Shown here: positions 10,421 to 19,266 of the stretch, in pieces
Layout of the letters: the number at the start of each line of letters is the position of its first letter
Numbering within the stretch: the first letter of the stretch is position 1
Assembly (NCBI GenBank): GCA_015679605.1
Contig: JAAAVE010000355.1
Location: 2,292 to 21,566 of the forward strand
Length of the DNA stretch: 19,275 bases
Source: Podila epigama
Lineage: Eukaryota > Mortierellomycota > Mortierellomycetes > Mortierellales > Mortierellaceae
Direction of reading: 5' to 3'
Notes under the pieces: generated by a model
The model's database searches: none
Seen by the model: only the letters and a program-made list of their open reading frames with translations
Told to the model about the DNA's origin: nothing
Program-made: the position numbers and the translations under genes

Positions 10421-11118
10421 TTGAAAAGAGTGGGCTGGTTGGAGTTCACAAATGTGAAATGACAAGGAAGTAAAGTAGGAACTTGTGTGTGTGCGTATGT
10501 GTATATGTTTTGCGACAAGTGCTGAGGAATGTAATGGCTGCACCTCTTTCTTTTTCTTTGGATCTTGCGCCCAAGCAATGTATAAAAGGAAAACTGATCT
10601 GCTTTTGTGCGCAAAAGATTGAACACAGCAATGGTGGATGGGACCTTTCTCCTTTTGTTGAGGTTCACAAGTTGATTGAGCAAATTGGCCGAGGAATTGG
10701 AATGGACCAATCCTCCGTAAAACGCTTTTATCAAACTTGGGGGCAAGTGCTAGGACAGATGGGAAGTGGGAAATGTGTAAAGGCGAAGGGGGGAGGAGGA
10801 AAGAGATACACCCTTTTTTTTCTTTTTGCGATGCTGCGATGCTGGATGTATAAGGAGAAGAAGAAAGCAGATCGGGGAAATAATATGAACTCAATGGTCG
10901 TTGAATAAAAAACAGTGTGGACCTGAGAGAAGATGGGAATGAGCAAGAAGAAAAAAAAAAAAAAAAGGAAGAGAAGTAAAAGTGAATCCCACTCCCTTTT
11001 AACAAATACAAAGCAGCAACATGGTCTGACATATCGTGTTCATGACATGCCTCATAGCAGAAAGGAAGACAAGGACAAGGTATTGTCAGTACAATATAGG
11101 TGCCCATGCGGCCGTAGA

Positions 11119-11142
11119 CTGTCAGTCAGGCTGTCAGTCAGG
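11119..11142. repeat. Tandem duplicate of CTGTCAGTCAGG
   Basis: Two perfect adjacent 12-base units, followed by degenerate GTCGGTTGGT-type sequence to about 11168. No function is evident. Confidence 0.7.
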
Positions 11143-11664
11143 CAGTCGGTTGGTGGGTTGGTCGGTTGTGTGTCTCCTCTTGTCCTGATGATAGAAAAGA
11201 CCCCCCCTATAACATTGTACCTGTGGGTCAAAGTTAACCCCCATCCCCCCCCCCATCGATACATGGTAGCCAAAGAAGTTGAACATGAGCCAGTTGGTCA
11301 GGACAATTGATGTTTTTTGTTTTTTGTTTGTACGCAACACCCGCCCTTTTTTGTCTTCCTCCTCCTCCTCTTACACCCCTTTTCTTACTCACCTGTGGAC
11401 AGTATGAACGGAGCACGTGAGTGAGTGTGCACGCATTGTCCCCCTGTGTGTTACCACCATCTAACATGCTTTCCATGTCAGGGCGGACATGAGATGAGTG
11501 AACAAGATCAATTCATTCTAATGAAACCATTGGCGCTAACAGACCGTGAGATTCCTACTGAACAAGTGCTTGGACACGAGGACTGCACACCACTCTATCT
11601 CCTACAACAATACTTGAAAGTCGGATATATTTTTATAGCATTGTTCATTTCTATCGTTCTCCGT

Positions 11665-13019
11665 CTAGACCAATTTCCTGTCCTGCTGAATATTAACAAC
11701 GATACTGCGAAGACCGGCCAAATAAGCAGACAAATCCTGCTTCACAAGACCCTGATCAGCGCCGAGCTTGGCATAAAAGTCAGAGCGGTATGGGCAAGCC
11801 TTCATAGCCATCTGATAAAATGAAAAATCATGAGCAGGACAGCAAAGAAGACAGGATGCATCATCGGTCAGCCAAGATCATGTATACGATAAAACAGCCA
11901 TAAAAAATATCTCGCCATTACTTCCCACAGCACAAAAAAAATATTAAAAAATATAAAGTCATATCGTACCGAAAAGATGGGGCGGACCATCATGCCGTGG
12001 TGCTGACGGAGGGTGTTCTCGTAACCCTTGGTGAAAGAGACAGAGAGCTCCTCGTTAGGGTTGGCCTCGCTACGCTCCAAAGACTGAAGAGTGAAGTCAA
12101 GACCACTATTGATAAGAAAAGATATCGCGTCAGTATGAAAATAGTACAGTTCTGCTAAAGAAAGACACCAATTGCTCTCTTAAACATTTTTCAATTTTGC
12201 AGATCATCCCACATCCCATCCCATTTATAGCATATTGCATTTCTATCCCCCCTTCCCCAACACATTCTGTGACATGTCATCTTTGCTAAATTGGGGTCAC
12301 TAAAACCGTGTCTGTTGCCAGCATGGCAAGTGATAGCTTACCGAGTCAACCACAAAAGACCTTCGGTGGCATCCTTCTTCTTCTCAGCAGCCTCAGCCTG
12401 GACGAGCTTTTGCAGGGTGGAGTTGACAAGAGGGTTGGTCAAGTAGCGCTCACGGATTTTCTAGATGGATAATATATAAAATAGACACTCAATCTCGGCT
12501 ACTGGGGTAGATACATTCATTGATATGAAAAACGCTGTGAACAAGAAAAAGTCATCCCCCATTTTCCACAGTGGAGTGTATTCTATCATTCCTTGACCAA
12601 GAAACACTCGTTTTTGACCCATGATAGGTTCATTCCAATATCAAAATGCAAAATCTTACCTTGACGTTGCCGGTCATGTCCTTTTGGACAACACCGAAAA
12701 CGGTGCCAAAGAGGTCTATTTCAAAAAAAAAAAAAAAAAAAAAAAAAATGAAAGGTATATGATAAGTGTTAGATTGCACTTGCAAACTCCGTCGGTGAGG
12801 ATATATTGATTGAGGGTGTGGCCGTGTCATGATGGAATGGAGTGTGATGATGATGACAATCACGCGTTTTTCTATATTCTCCCATGTGGTGCAATGTTGC
12901 ATACCAAAGATTTTGATCAAGCCCTCAGTAGCCTGAAGGAATTCATCAGTGTTGATGCCCTCGCTAGTGACGGTAACGTCAGCATAGTTGCGAGGAGTGT
13001 TCTGGAAGTAGGTGGCCAT
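11665..13019 (-). CDS. Glycolipid transfer protein (GLTP / HET-C2 type)
   Basis: Five exons: 13019-12905, 12715-12660, 12460-12342, 12105-11970 and 11811-11665, with GT-AG introns of 158-236 bases, give 190 aa, close to the usual length of about 200. GLTP-fold proteins carry glucosylceramide and related glycosphingolipids between membranes on the cytosolic side. The residues that bind the sugar-amide headgroup in human GLTP (Asp48, Asn52, Lys55, Trp96, His140) correspond to Asp51 and Asn55 (KDMTGNVK), Lys58, Trp94 (LLWLTRG) and His133 (LRQHHGMM). All are present, so the protein should be functional. The C-terminal PYRSDFYAKLG is also family-typical. In Podospora the orthologue het-c also acts in heterokaryon incompatibility; nothing here shows such a role. 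It is followed on the same strand by the GH5 glucosylceramide/steryl-glucoside hydrolase, a likely metabolic relative. Its promoter lies in the 177 bases (13020-13196) before the Fanzor remnant. Confidence 0.95.
12723..12748. repeat. A26 homopolymer in GLTP intron 1 (T26 on coding strand)
   Basis: A 26-base T tract on the coding strand ends seven bases before exon 2, directly before the GAAATAG acceptor. It serves as an extreme polypyrimidine tract. Its length is prone to slippage. Confidence 0.85.
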
Positions 13020-13196
13020 GGTTATTGAAGATGAATGATGGGAATGTGAGATGAAGATGATGCCAGCAAGCGAAGTACGAAAAAGTTGAAAAAGTCGAGT
13101 CTCCTTGTGGACCAGTAAAACGGTCACACACTTTGGCTCAGTAAAAAGACTAGCGTGTTGGCAGCATGCAAATTTATCTAACTTGATTCGTAACTA

Positions 13197-13973
13197 CTAC
13201 GATGTGATCGCCAAGTTCAACGCCAGCTCCTCTTCGTCCGCGACCCTTTTACGTGCGCGTGTAGTCGTCTTGCTTGAGCTTGATGCTGGCTCTGAGGTGG
13301 AAACAGTACTTTTGCAACCAGATATCCATGAATAGGTGCCATCGGCATCTATGACTGCAGATATGGTGGGCGACCTTCTCCAAGAATTTATGATTGGACG
13401 ATCTAACAGATATTCTCAGGAGCCATAACATTTCTATGTAGGTATGTCTTGCATTCTTGACAGTAAAGGCGACGAATGGTTGCTTGTCCAACAAAGTTGT
13501 GGCATTGTGGACACTTCTTGGACGTGTAAAACTCATTTACACCAACCACAAGATAGCCAAGAGACCTCGCCTGCGTAGTGGCAGATGAAAAGGTGAATGG
13601 TCTTAGCGATATGTGCTTGATTCTGATCACACCTCAAAACTTCTAAAATGCTGTACGAACTTACAGTCTTTACAAAATACGCTGCGAATGATTCGTGCAG
13701 AGATGTCATTCCAGATTTGCTTCGAAGTTTTCCAAGACCAATTACAATGATGGCCTTGTTCTCTTCATCCCTTCTGTGGCGCAGAGAGCCACCTACTGAC
13801 TGAATGAGTCTGTCAGCGATGGTAAACATTCGAGGATCCGTCAAGTATTGCTGCACAATAGACAATGGATCTACGTGAAATGTTTGGGTCTGTGAATCAA
13901 GGAGACAAAGAGTCGTGTTTTTATGGATTGCCTGGTCAGGACCTTTTATATGGTTCCTGACCAATAGCATCAA
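13197..13973 (-). pseudogene. Fanzor-like (TnpB/RuvC family) nuclease remnant
   Basis: Broken C-terminal half of a Fanzor-type RNA-guided nuclease. The frame opens at about 13973 after a stop, reads through GLGKLRSKSGMTSLHESF, and continues over a good intron (13664-13571, GTAAGT...CGCAG) into ARSLGYLVVGVNEFYTSKKC. The zinc ribbon (CPQC...YCQEC, from 13513 down) and the final HRNVMAPENIC block match the Fanzor/TnpB end. Glu in VNEFYTSK (13532-13534) sits where Fanzors place their relocated RuvC-II glutamate. The usual RuvC-III Asp is replaced by Asn (codon 13430-13432), a single-base change from GAT. Two in-frame stops follow (13403-13405 and 13388-13390), then a frameshift, after which a Ser/Lys-rich tail runs to a stop at 13197. 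With its first half missing, it cannot make an active enzyme. No transposon ends were recognised. Mucorales-type origin is inferred. Confidence 0.8.
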
Positions 13974-14077
13974 GACTCAATGAACTTTGATAAAAAGGAA
14001 TGGGCTTATAGCTTCACTCCCTAGAACCAAGCGGCTCTATGATGTGACACTACCGAAGCACAATTGATGTATTTCAA

Positions 14078-14427
14078 TCAGCTCATAAAGGTTCTGTCGG
14101 CGTGTCTGTTCGCCTTAGCGAGTAACTCATGCCTTCTCTCTGCTCGCTTGCGATGTACTTCTTGTTTCTCGACAGGAGGAGCACCGTCGACATATATGAT
14201 CGAGCTTGCTTTCACCAGAGCCTTTTCGGGCTTGCGATGAACATGTTCTTGCACCTTGTCCGAGGAATACGTGCTGATACGCGTACTGAATTGTTGAATA
14301 AAAGGCATTCAACAAATCCACGCGTACCTTGGCTTCGGGCATTGAGCGCGCGATGCCTGATATTGTGCAATACTTGAGGCCCATGGCACTTCCGCCAGAC
14401 TTGCGAATACAGTCCGGTTATCCCCAT
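14078..14427 (-). pseudogene. XPG/FEN1-like PIN-domain nuclease N-terminal remnant
   Basis: Starting at the ATG at 14427, three reading frames in turn give pieces of one protein: MGITGLYSQVW (frame 1), VRVDLLNAFYSTIQYAYQ (frame 2, about 14325-14272) and YVDGAPPVEKQEVHRKRAER (frame 3, about 14190-14131). MGI-x-GL at the start, a V-x-V-D strand with the first metal-binding Asp, and a (V/Y)-x-D-G-x-P-P-x-x-K motif followed by an Arg-rich helix are the order of the XPG N-terminal region in FEN1/EXO1/XPG nucleases. At least two frameshifts break it, and the internal (XPG-I) acidic half is missing. It ends about 105 bases before the Fanzor fragment on the same strand. A TATA-like site and CT-rich leader precede it. 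Confidence 0.65.
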
Positions 14428-14525
14428 GAGGGCCCAGAATTAGGACTGAAAATATTGAAGGATGAGTAGGTGAATGAATAAAGATGAAGAACGAAATGTG
14501 GTGCTGATGAGTAAGGGAAAACACC

Positions 14526-14533
14526 CTATTTAT
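14526..14533 (-). promoter_or_regulatory. TATA-like element before PIN-nuclease remnant
   Basis: ATAAATAG on the minus strand, about 100 bases before the ATG at 14427. It is followed by a C/T-rich leader, so a promoter seems to survive in front of the broken gene. Confidence 0.35.
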
Positions 14534-15050
14534 GCTCGGAATACACCATGCGCATGGGAGTGAAAAAAAATCAGTGTAAAAGGCGCTGTGATGGCTTCTT
14601 TCTTGTAAGAGGTCACGTTTTTTTCAAGTCGCGTCTGTTGGTAATGAGCGCGTACTGCATATCTGCATATTCAAGGGTCAAACAACACTGGACAAACAAA
14701 ACTGCAAACTATGCGGGAAGAAGACCAAATCGAGCTGTCTACTGTCAAGATAAGGGTACAAGCAAACGAAGCAAGAAAATAAAGTGAGATGTTAACCAGG
14801 ACGACTGCGCAATGGACATGATTGCCTCGTTTGCAAGTCATCATGTCCAGCTTGTGCGCCTAGGCTTGGGTCTGTGGATGGAAGAACAAAGGAAGATATC
14901 AGGAGATCCAAAGGACCGTGTATGCATTCAATTGTCACAAGTGGAGAGATTATCCAGGACCAATGCCTGTTGTGTATGTTGCACAAACCGACGTGTCGAG
15001 AGATGGCGTTGTTTTTCCCACAGCTTCCCAACATGGCCTCCGAAGAAAAT

Positions 15051-15058
15051 TATAAAAG
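15051..15058 (+). promoter_or_regulatory. TATA box of the methyltransferase gene
   Basis: TATAAAAG lies about 112-119 bases upstream of the ATG at 15170. A start site about 30 bases downstream would fall just before the CA-rich leader. Inferred from sequence and spacing. Confidence 0.6.
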
Positions 15059-15092
15059 GGGAGACGTTCGGCTGATTTTTTTTCATCTTTTT

Positions 15093-15164
15093 CACCCACA
15101 CATACACCCACACCCATACCCACACCCATACCCACAAACACACATACACATACACACTCATAAA
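15093..15164 (+). repeat. CA-rich (CACACC/CATACCC) leader repeat
   Basis: An imperfect ACACCC/ATACCC/ACACAT array fills the presumed 5' UTR and ends a few bases before the ATG at 15170. It lacks ATG triplets, as expected for a leader. Confidence 0.75.
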
Positions 15165-15169
15165 CAACC

Positions 15170-16274
15170 ATGAACAACGATACCCAAGAAATCGTCAAGA
15201 AGGAAGGTGAGTGACAACCAGTTTGCAAAAGAAGGAGAGAGAAAGAGTCGTATAACGTCCAACACCATGTTTATTGCTGTGCGTGGGAGTTGAGCTACAT
15301 GCCATGAGTTTGTCATTCGTTTGTCATTCGTTTTGTAATGCTAAGCCCTCATTCAATGCACTCGTCAAATCTTTCAGAGCAAGACACAAACACAGTTCAT
15401 ATTTGCGTATACACACTAACTCGCCGCCTATTTTTCGTCAGGCGGATGGAACGAGCTTTGGAGCAAGTCGATCACTCCATGGGACGCAGGAGTGCCATCG
15501 CCTGCGTTGATTGAGGTCATTGAGCAAAAGCCAATTAAGGATCAGATCCCCAAGAGTGGAAACGTGCTCGTCCCTGGCTGTGGCCGTGGCGTTGACGTGT
15601 TTTACCTCAGTAATCCCCACCGAAAGGTCTATGGTCTTGACATTAGCCCCATCGCTGTCCAGCTTTGCAAGGATGTAAGTTTTTCCACGACAAAGGTGTA
15701 TCAACCAACCCTTCCATCATCATTTTTCTTCTTCTTTGCTTTATCGTTACTCACGATGTAATTTGTGTTCTATGTCTTTCGATACTTTAGTTGCAAAAGG
15801 AGAAGGGCATTCCCGAGTCGCAGGCAGACTTTTTTGTTGGCGACTTTTTCAACTTTACAACGCCTAATGAGAAGTACCAGTTGGTCTATGACTACACGTA
15901 AGGGCACTTGAAGAGAACAAATGAAAAAGATGAAAAAAAGAGCCAAAGCAAAGATTGATTCTAAGCAACAAGAGGACGACAGCTTACACATTTTCCCTTA
16001 TTTTTATGACATGGTCAGGTTCTTTTGTGCGATTCAGCCAGAGTTGCGTCCTGCTTGGGCTCGCAGGATGGCCGAGATCATTAGCAAGGATGGTATTCTC
16101 ATCACTCTCATGTTCCCGATCGGTACCCATACCACGGGCCCACCATTCGCTGTCAGTGTTGACACCTACCGCGGCTTCCTTGAACCCAACTTTGAATGTC
16201 TCCTCATTGACGACTGCACGTCCTTCGAGGCACGCGCTGGCAAGGAAAAGATTGGTGTCTGGCGTCGCAAATAG
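15170..16274 (+). CDS. TPMT-family SAM-dependent thiol/halide methyltransferase
   Basis: Four exons: 15170-15206, 15442-15674, 15791-15897 and 16019-16274, with GT-AG introns and continuous frame, give 210 aa. The protein follows the thiopurine S-methyltransferase family, closest in pattern to plant HOL-type thiol/halide methyltransferases. These transfer methyl from S-adenosylmethionine to thiocyanate, hydrogen sulfide, small thiols or halides. Landmarks are WNELW...TPWD at residues 15-27, SAM motif I VLVPGCGRG (54-62), the acidic ribose-binding GLDI (77-80), VYDYTFFCAIQP around 122-132 and RPAWARRM soon after. Exon 1 encodes only 12 codons plus one base. The ATG is the first after the CA-rich leader, and the TATA box lies 112 bases upstream. 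A likely role is detoxification of sulfide or thiols in the cytosol; the true acceptor is not readable. VPS45 starts 158 bases downstream on the same strand. Confidence 0.92.
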
Positions 16275-16311
16275 ACCAAGTTTGTTTGAATACATTGTCA
16301 AATACATGGGG

Positions 16312-16317
16312 CACGTG
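16312..16317. promoter_or_regulatory. CACGTG palindrome before VPS45
   Basis: GCACGTGACC carries the bHLH-type (Cbf1/Pho4-like) CACGTG core in the 158-base gap between the methyltransferase stop and the VPS45 start. A T-rich tract (about 16377-16390) follows toward the ATG. Binding is only a possibility: a hexamer can occur by chance. Confidence 0.3.
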
Positions 16318-16432
16318 ACCCTCCATATTCACAGCCATTTGGCGCGTCCCTCCCCCAACCTTCCACGTTTTGACGTTTTTTTTTTTTTTCTCCACAATGA
16401 CTTGACATTCCTTTCATTAAATACATTACTTC

Positions 16433-19253
16433 ATGAATACAATCACTGCGCTACAGTTTTACATTGACAAGATGCTCGGCGACACGCCGGGCATGAAGGT
16501 CTTGCTGCTGGACGAAGAAACGGCAAGTCATTGTCATCGCGGTAGTCCTCTACCTTTCTATAGTTTTCCATCCAGTCACCACTACACTCTTGCATTCCTT
16601 CATCTCCATTGTCGCCTAACCGTCCTCCTTGGACACGGGTTCGCTACGTTACTCAGAAGGTCTAATAATAACATAAATATTCCTTGTTCTCATTCTTCAT
16701 GTTACGCGAATGGTTGAATGTTTAGACTCCCATCATCTCTATGGTAGCAACTCAGTCTCATCTCTTGCAAAAGGAAACATACCTCGTGGATCGTATCGAG
16801 AACAATACGCGAGACAAGATGCGTCATTTAAAGTGTGTCTGCTTCCTTCGTCCCACTGCAGACTCGATTGAAAAGTTGATTCAGGAACTCAGGGACCCAT
16901 GCTATGGCGATTACTATCTTTGTAAAAAAAAATGAGTTTATTTTATGTATTTGACAAAGGATGTAATGGGAACTGGATATATGTGATTCCTTACCAAGAA
17001 ACAACCTCCTTCTCAAATGACCCATTTTTTTCATGTAGATTTTAGCAATCGTCTTAAAAAGACAGCTATTGAACGTCTCGCAGAAATGGACGAGCATGAA
17101 GTCGTTCGGGAGGTGCAGGTAGTACCTTGGCATCTGACAGGATTAGAGCTCGTTGAATCGTACTTGATGTCTCTGATAAAAAAGACGCAAGGGGTTTACT
17201 GAAACTGTGAAACTCCCATACTGTCAAAATAGGAGTTTTATGCGGACTACTACGCCATCAACCCAGATTGCTTCTCTATCAACTTGGATCCAGACACAAT
17301 GCCACTCTATGGAGACACATGGACAAGTTGGAATTCTACTAGTTTTACAAGGACAGTGGATGGTCTGATGGGGCTTTTACTCTCTTTGAAGAAGAAGCCT
17401 CTCATTCGATACCAAAAACAGAGTGCCATGGCGAAGCGATTGGCGACAGAAATCCAAGTATGGAGAACTCTTTTCTTTCTCCTTTTATTTTTATCCTGTG
17501 ATTATGGATGTTTTGACATGGAATGAAAGCGAAAAGAAACTGCAACATGAAAATGATCGGTTACACTGACAGGACCTTGAACGCTCTACCTCCCCCTCCC
17601 CCCTACCCTGTCATCAGTTCCAAATCCAACAAGAAGGGCAGTTATTCGATTTTCGGAGACCAGATACAGCGCCTATCCTATTGATATTGGATCGCAGGAA
17701 TGATCCAGTAACACCTTTGCTTTCACAATGGACGTATCAAGCTATGGTGCACGAGTTGATCGGTATCAAGAACGGACGTGTTGATTTATCCAATGTACCA
17801 GGCATCAAGCCTGAACTCAAGGTAACAAGAAGAGACGCTGTTGGGTTGTCATGTTGTCACACCACCGCATGTATTATCGGCATGTTCAAAGCAAAGCAAA
17901 GCAAAGCAAAGGAAGCAGTGATGATTCCAAAGGCAGCTGCTGAATACAATGATTTTTGCTTCACGGGTGGGGTCAAAAACACTCTAGGAAATCGTACTAT
18001 CATGTGATCAAGACGCGTACTTTCAAAAAAACATGTTTTTGAACCTGGGCGATCTGGGCGCAAATATCAAGAGCTATGTGGACGAATACCAGGCAAAGAC
18101 GAAATCCAACATGAACATCGAATCGATTGCGGATATGAAGCGGTTTGTGGAAGACTATCCAGAATTTCGCAAACTGTCTGGCAATGTCTCGAAGCATGTC
18201 ACGCTCGTGGGTGAACTGAGTCGACTGGTGGACCAAGGCAATGTGCTTGAAGTCTCGGAGTTGGAGCAGAGCTTGGCCTGTACAGATTCCCACAGCAATG
18301 ACCTTAAAGTACGTGCAATTGTTCCTTTGATAGCGTTATGTTTTTTGCGCGTTGCAAATTGTGTGTCCTGCTTTTGTTTTCCTTTTGATTCTCAATACAA
18401 TCATGTCTATCTCGATTCTCAATGAAAAAAAAAATCTGCAATGACAAATAGAATCTGCAACGGCTCATCAGCAGTCCAAAGGTCAGCGACGCCAGCAAGA
18501 TTCGGCTTGTGCAGCTGTATGCCCTTCGATATGAAAAGTTTCAAGGAAACGCGCTGGCGTCTTTGATCGATCTTTTGTACAAGAATGGGCTGAGCGAGCG
18601 CGAGATAGCCGTAAGTATTCTCTTCCTCTTTTCTCTATCACCTTCTTGTCTCTCTTTCTCTTTCACACACACATACATTGTCTCTATTCTCTGCTCAATG
18701 GTGCTAACATGAACATTTGCTCTGCTCAAGTCGTTGGACACATTGATGCAGTATGGAGGAGCATCGCAAAGACAAGATGACCTGTTCTCGAACGAAAGTA
18801 TCCTCTCGCGTGGCAGGAGTGCACTCAAAGGATTGAAGGTATAAAACATTGATTCAGTCCGATCTGTGCATAAGAAAAAAGAGGACGTAGACGACAAAGA
18901 AGAAAAGAGCGTGGTGTAGTACATGTATACAAGCGTCAATTGTTGTCCATGACACTCATTGTAATATGGTTCTCTATCTTTAGGGCGTCGAGAATGTCTA
19001 CACACAACATCAGCCACAGATGGGACAAATCCTGGAGCTACTACTCAAGATGAGGCTTAAGGAGACCAGCTATCCGTTTGTTGAGAGCGGTCCAGCTAAG
19101 TCAACTCAACGTGATCGTCCCCAGGACATTATTGTGTTTATGGTGGGAGGTGCAACCTTTGAGGAAGCCAGATATATTTCCCTTCTGAACTCATCCACTC
19201 CAGGTGTGCGAATCGTACTCGGAGGCACCACAATTCACAATAGTCGGAGGTAA
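16433..19253 (+). CDS. VPS45: Vacuolar protein sorting protein VPS45 (Sec1/Munc18 family), probably 3'-incomplete
   Basis: Nine exons: 16433-16522, 16726-16921, 17039-17118, 17233-17457, 17618-17821, 17988-18308, 18452-18610, 18731-18838 and 18984-19253, give 550 aa. VPS45 binds a Tlg2/syntaxin-16-type SNARE and drives fusion at the trans-Golgi and endosomes. Family signatures run the full length: [10 protein letters not shown] then [11 protein letters not shown] (21-41), YFSNRLK (about 95), [14 protein letters not shown] (about 120), [20 protein letters not shown] (about 220-240), [18 protein letters not shown] in exon 6, [11 protein letters not shown] (462-472), RPQDIIVF (506-513) and [10 protein letters not shown] near the end. 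Intron 1 has a GC donor (GCAAGT); the other introns are GT-AG. The visible frame ends HNSRR-stop, but relatives continue with a few residues such as KSF. The final AG|GTAACA looks like a donor, so the true last exon is probably past the window end. Confidence 0.96.
17887..17911 (+). repeat. (CAAAG)5 microsatellite in VPS45 intron 5
   Basis: Five perfect CAAAG units lie inside the intron 17822-17987. No function is implied. Confidence 0.9.
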
Positions 19254-19266
19254 CAGAGATGAACCA

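Larger units (their letters stand above)
10321..11664. other. Long intergenic region between GLTP and GH5 genes
   Basis: This 1344-base region is the upstream region of the GH5 gene and the 3' flank of GLTP. It is rich in simple sequence: a 23-base A run at 10398-10420, a GT-rich stretch near 10483-10509, an A run near 10951-10966, the CTGTCAGTCAGG pair at 11119-11142, C runs near 11200-11255, and CTC repeats near 11358. A CACGTG palindrome is at 11414-11419. Longer open frames here are low-complexity and look non-coding. No RNA gene was recognised. Confidence 0.55.
14428..15169. other. Region between PIN-nuclease remnant and methyltransferase gene, with Cys-rich broken frames
   Basis: This 742-base stretch holds the divergent promoters of the PIN remnant (minus) and the methyltransferase (plus). 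On the plus strand at about 14696-15006, short frames encode clustered Cys: NCKLCGKKTK, then after stops or a shift HDCLVCKSSCPACAPR, then QCLLCMLHKPTC. This looks like a decayed zinc-binding domain, perhaps the end of a transposase or the flank of the neighbouring mobile remnants. I could not assign a family. Confidence 0.3.

Noticed and set aside
10483-10908. A 141-codon plus-strand open frame in the GH5 upstream region
   Set aside because: It starts in a GT repeat (Cys-Val run), is low in complexity, has no recognisable domain, and lies in what should be the GH5 promoter.
10352-11107. A 251-codon minus-strand open frame upstream of GH5
   Set aside because: It is dominated by Phe/Ser/Pro from A/T and C/T simple sequence, with no family similarity seen.
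18541-19017. A 158-codon minus-strand frame over VPS45 exons 7-8
   Set aside because: It runs opposite well-supported VPS45 exons and introns and shows no domain.
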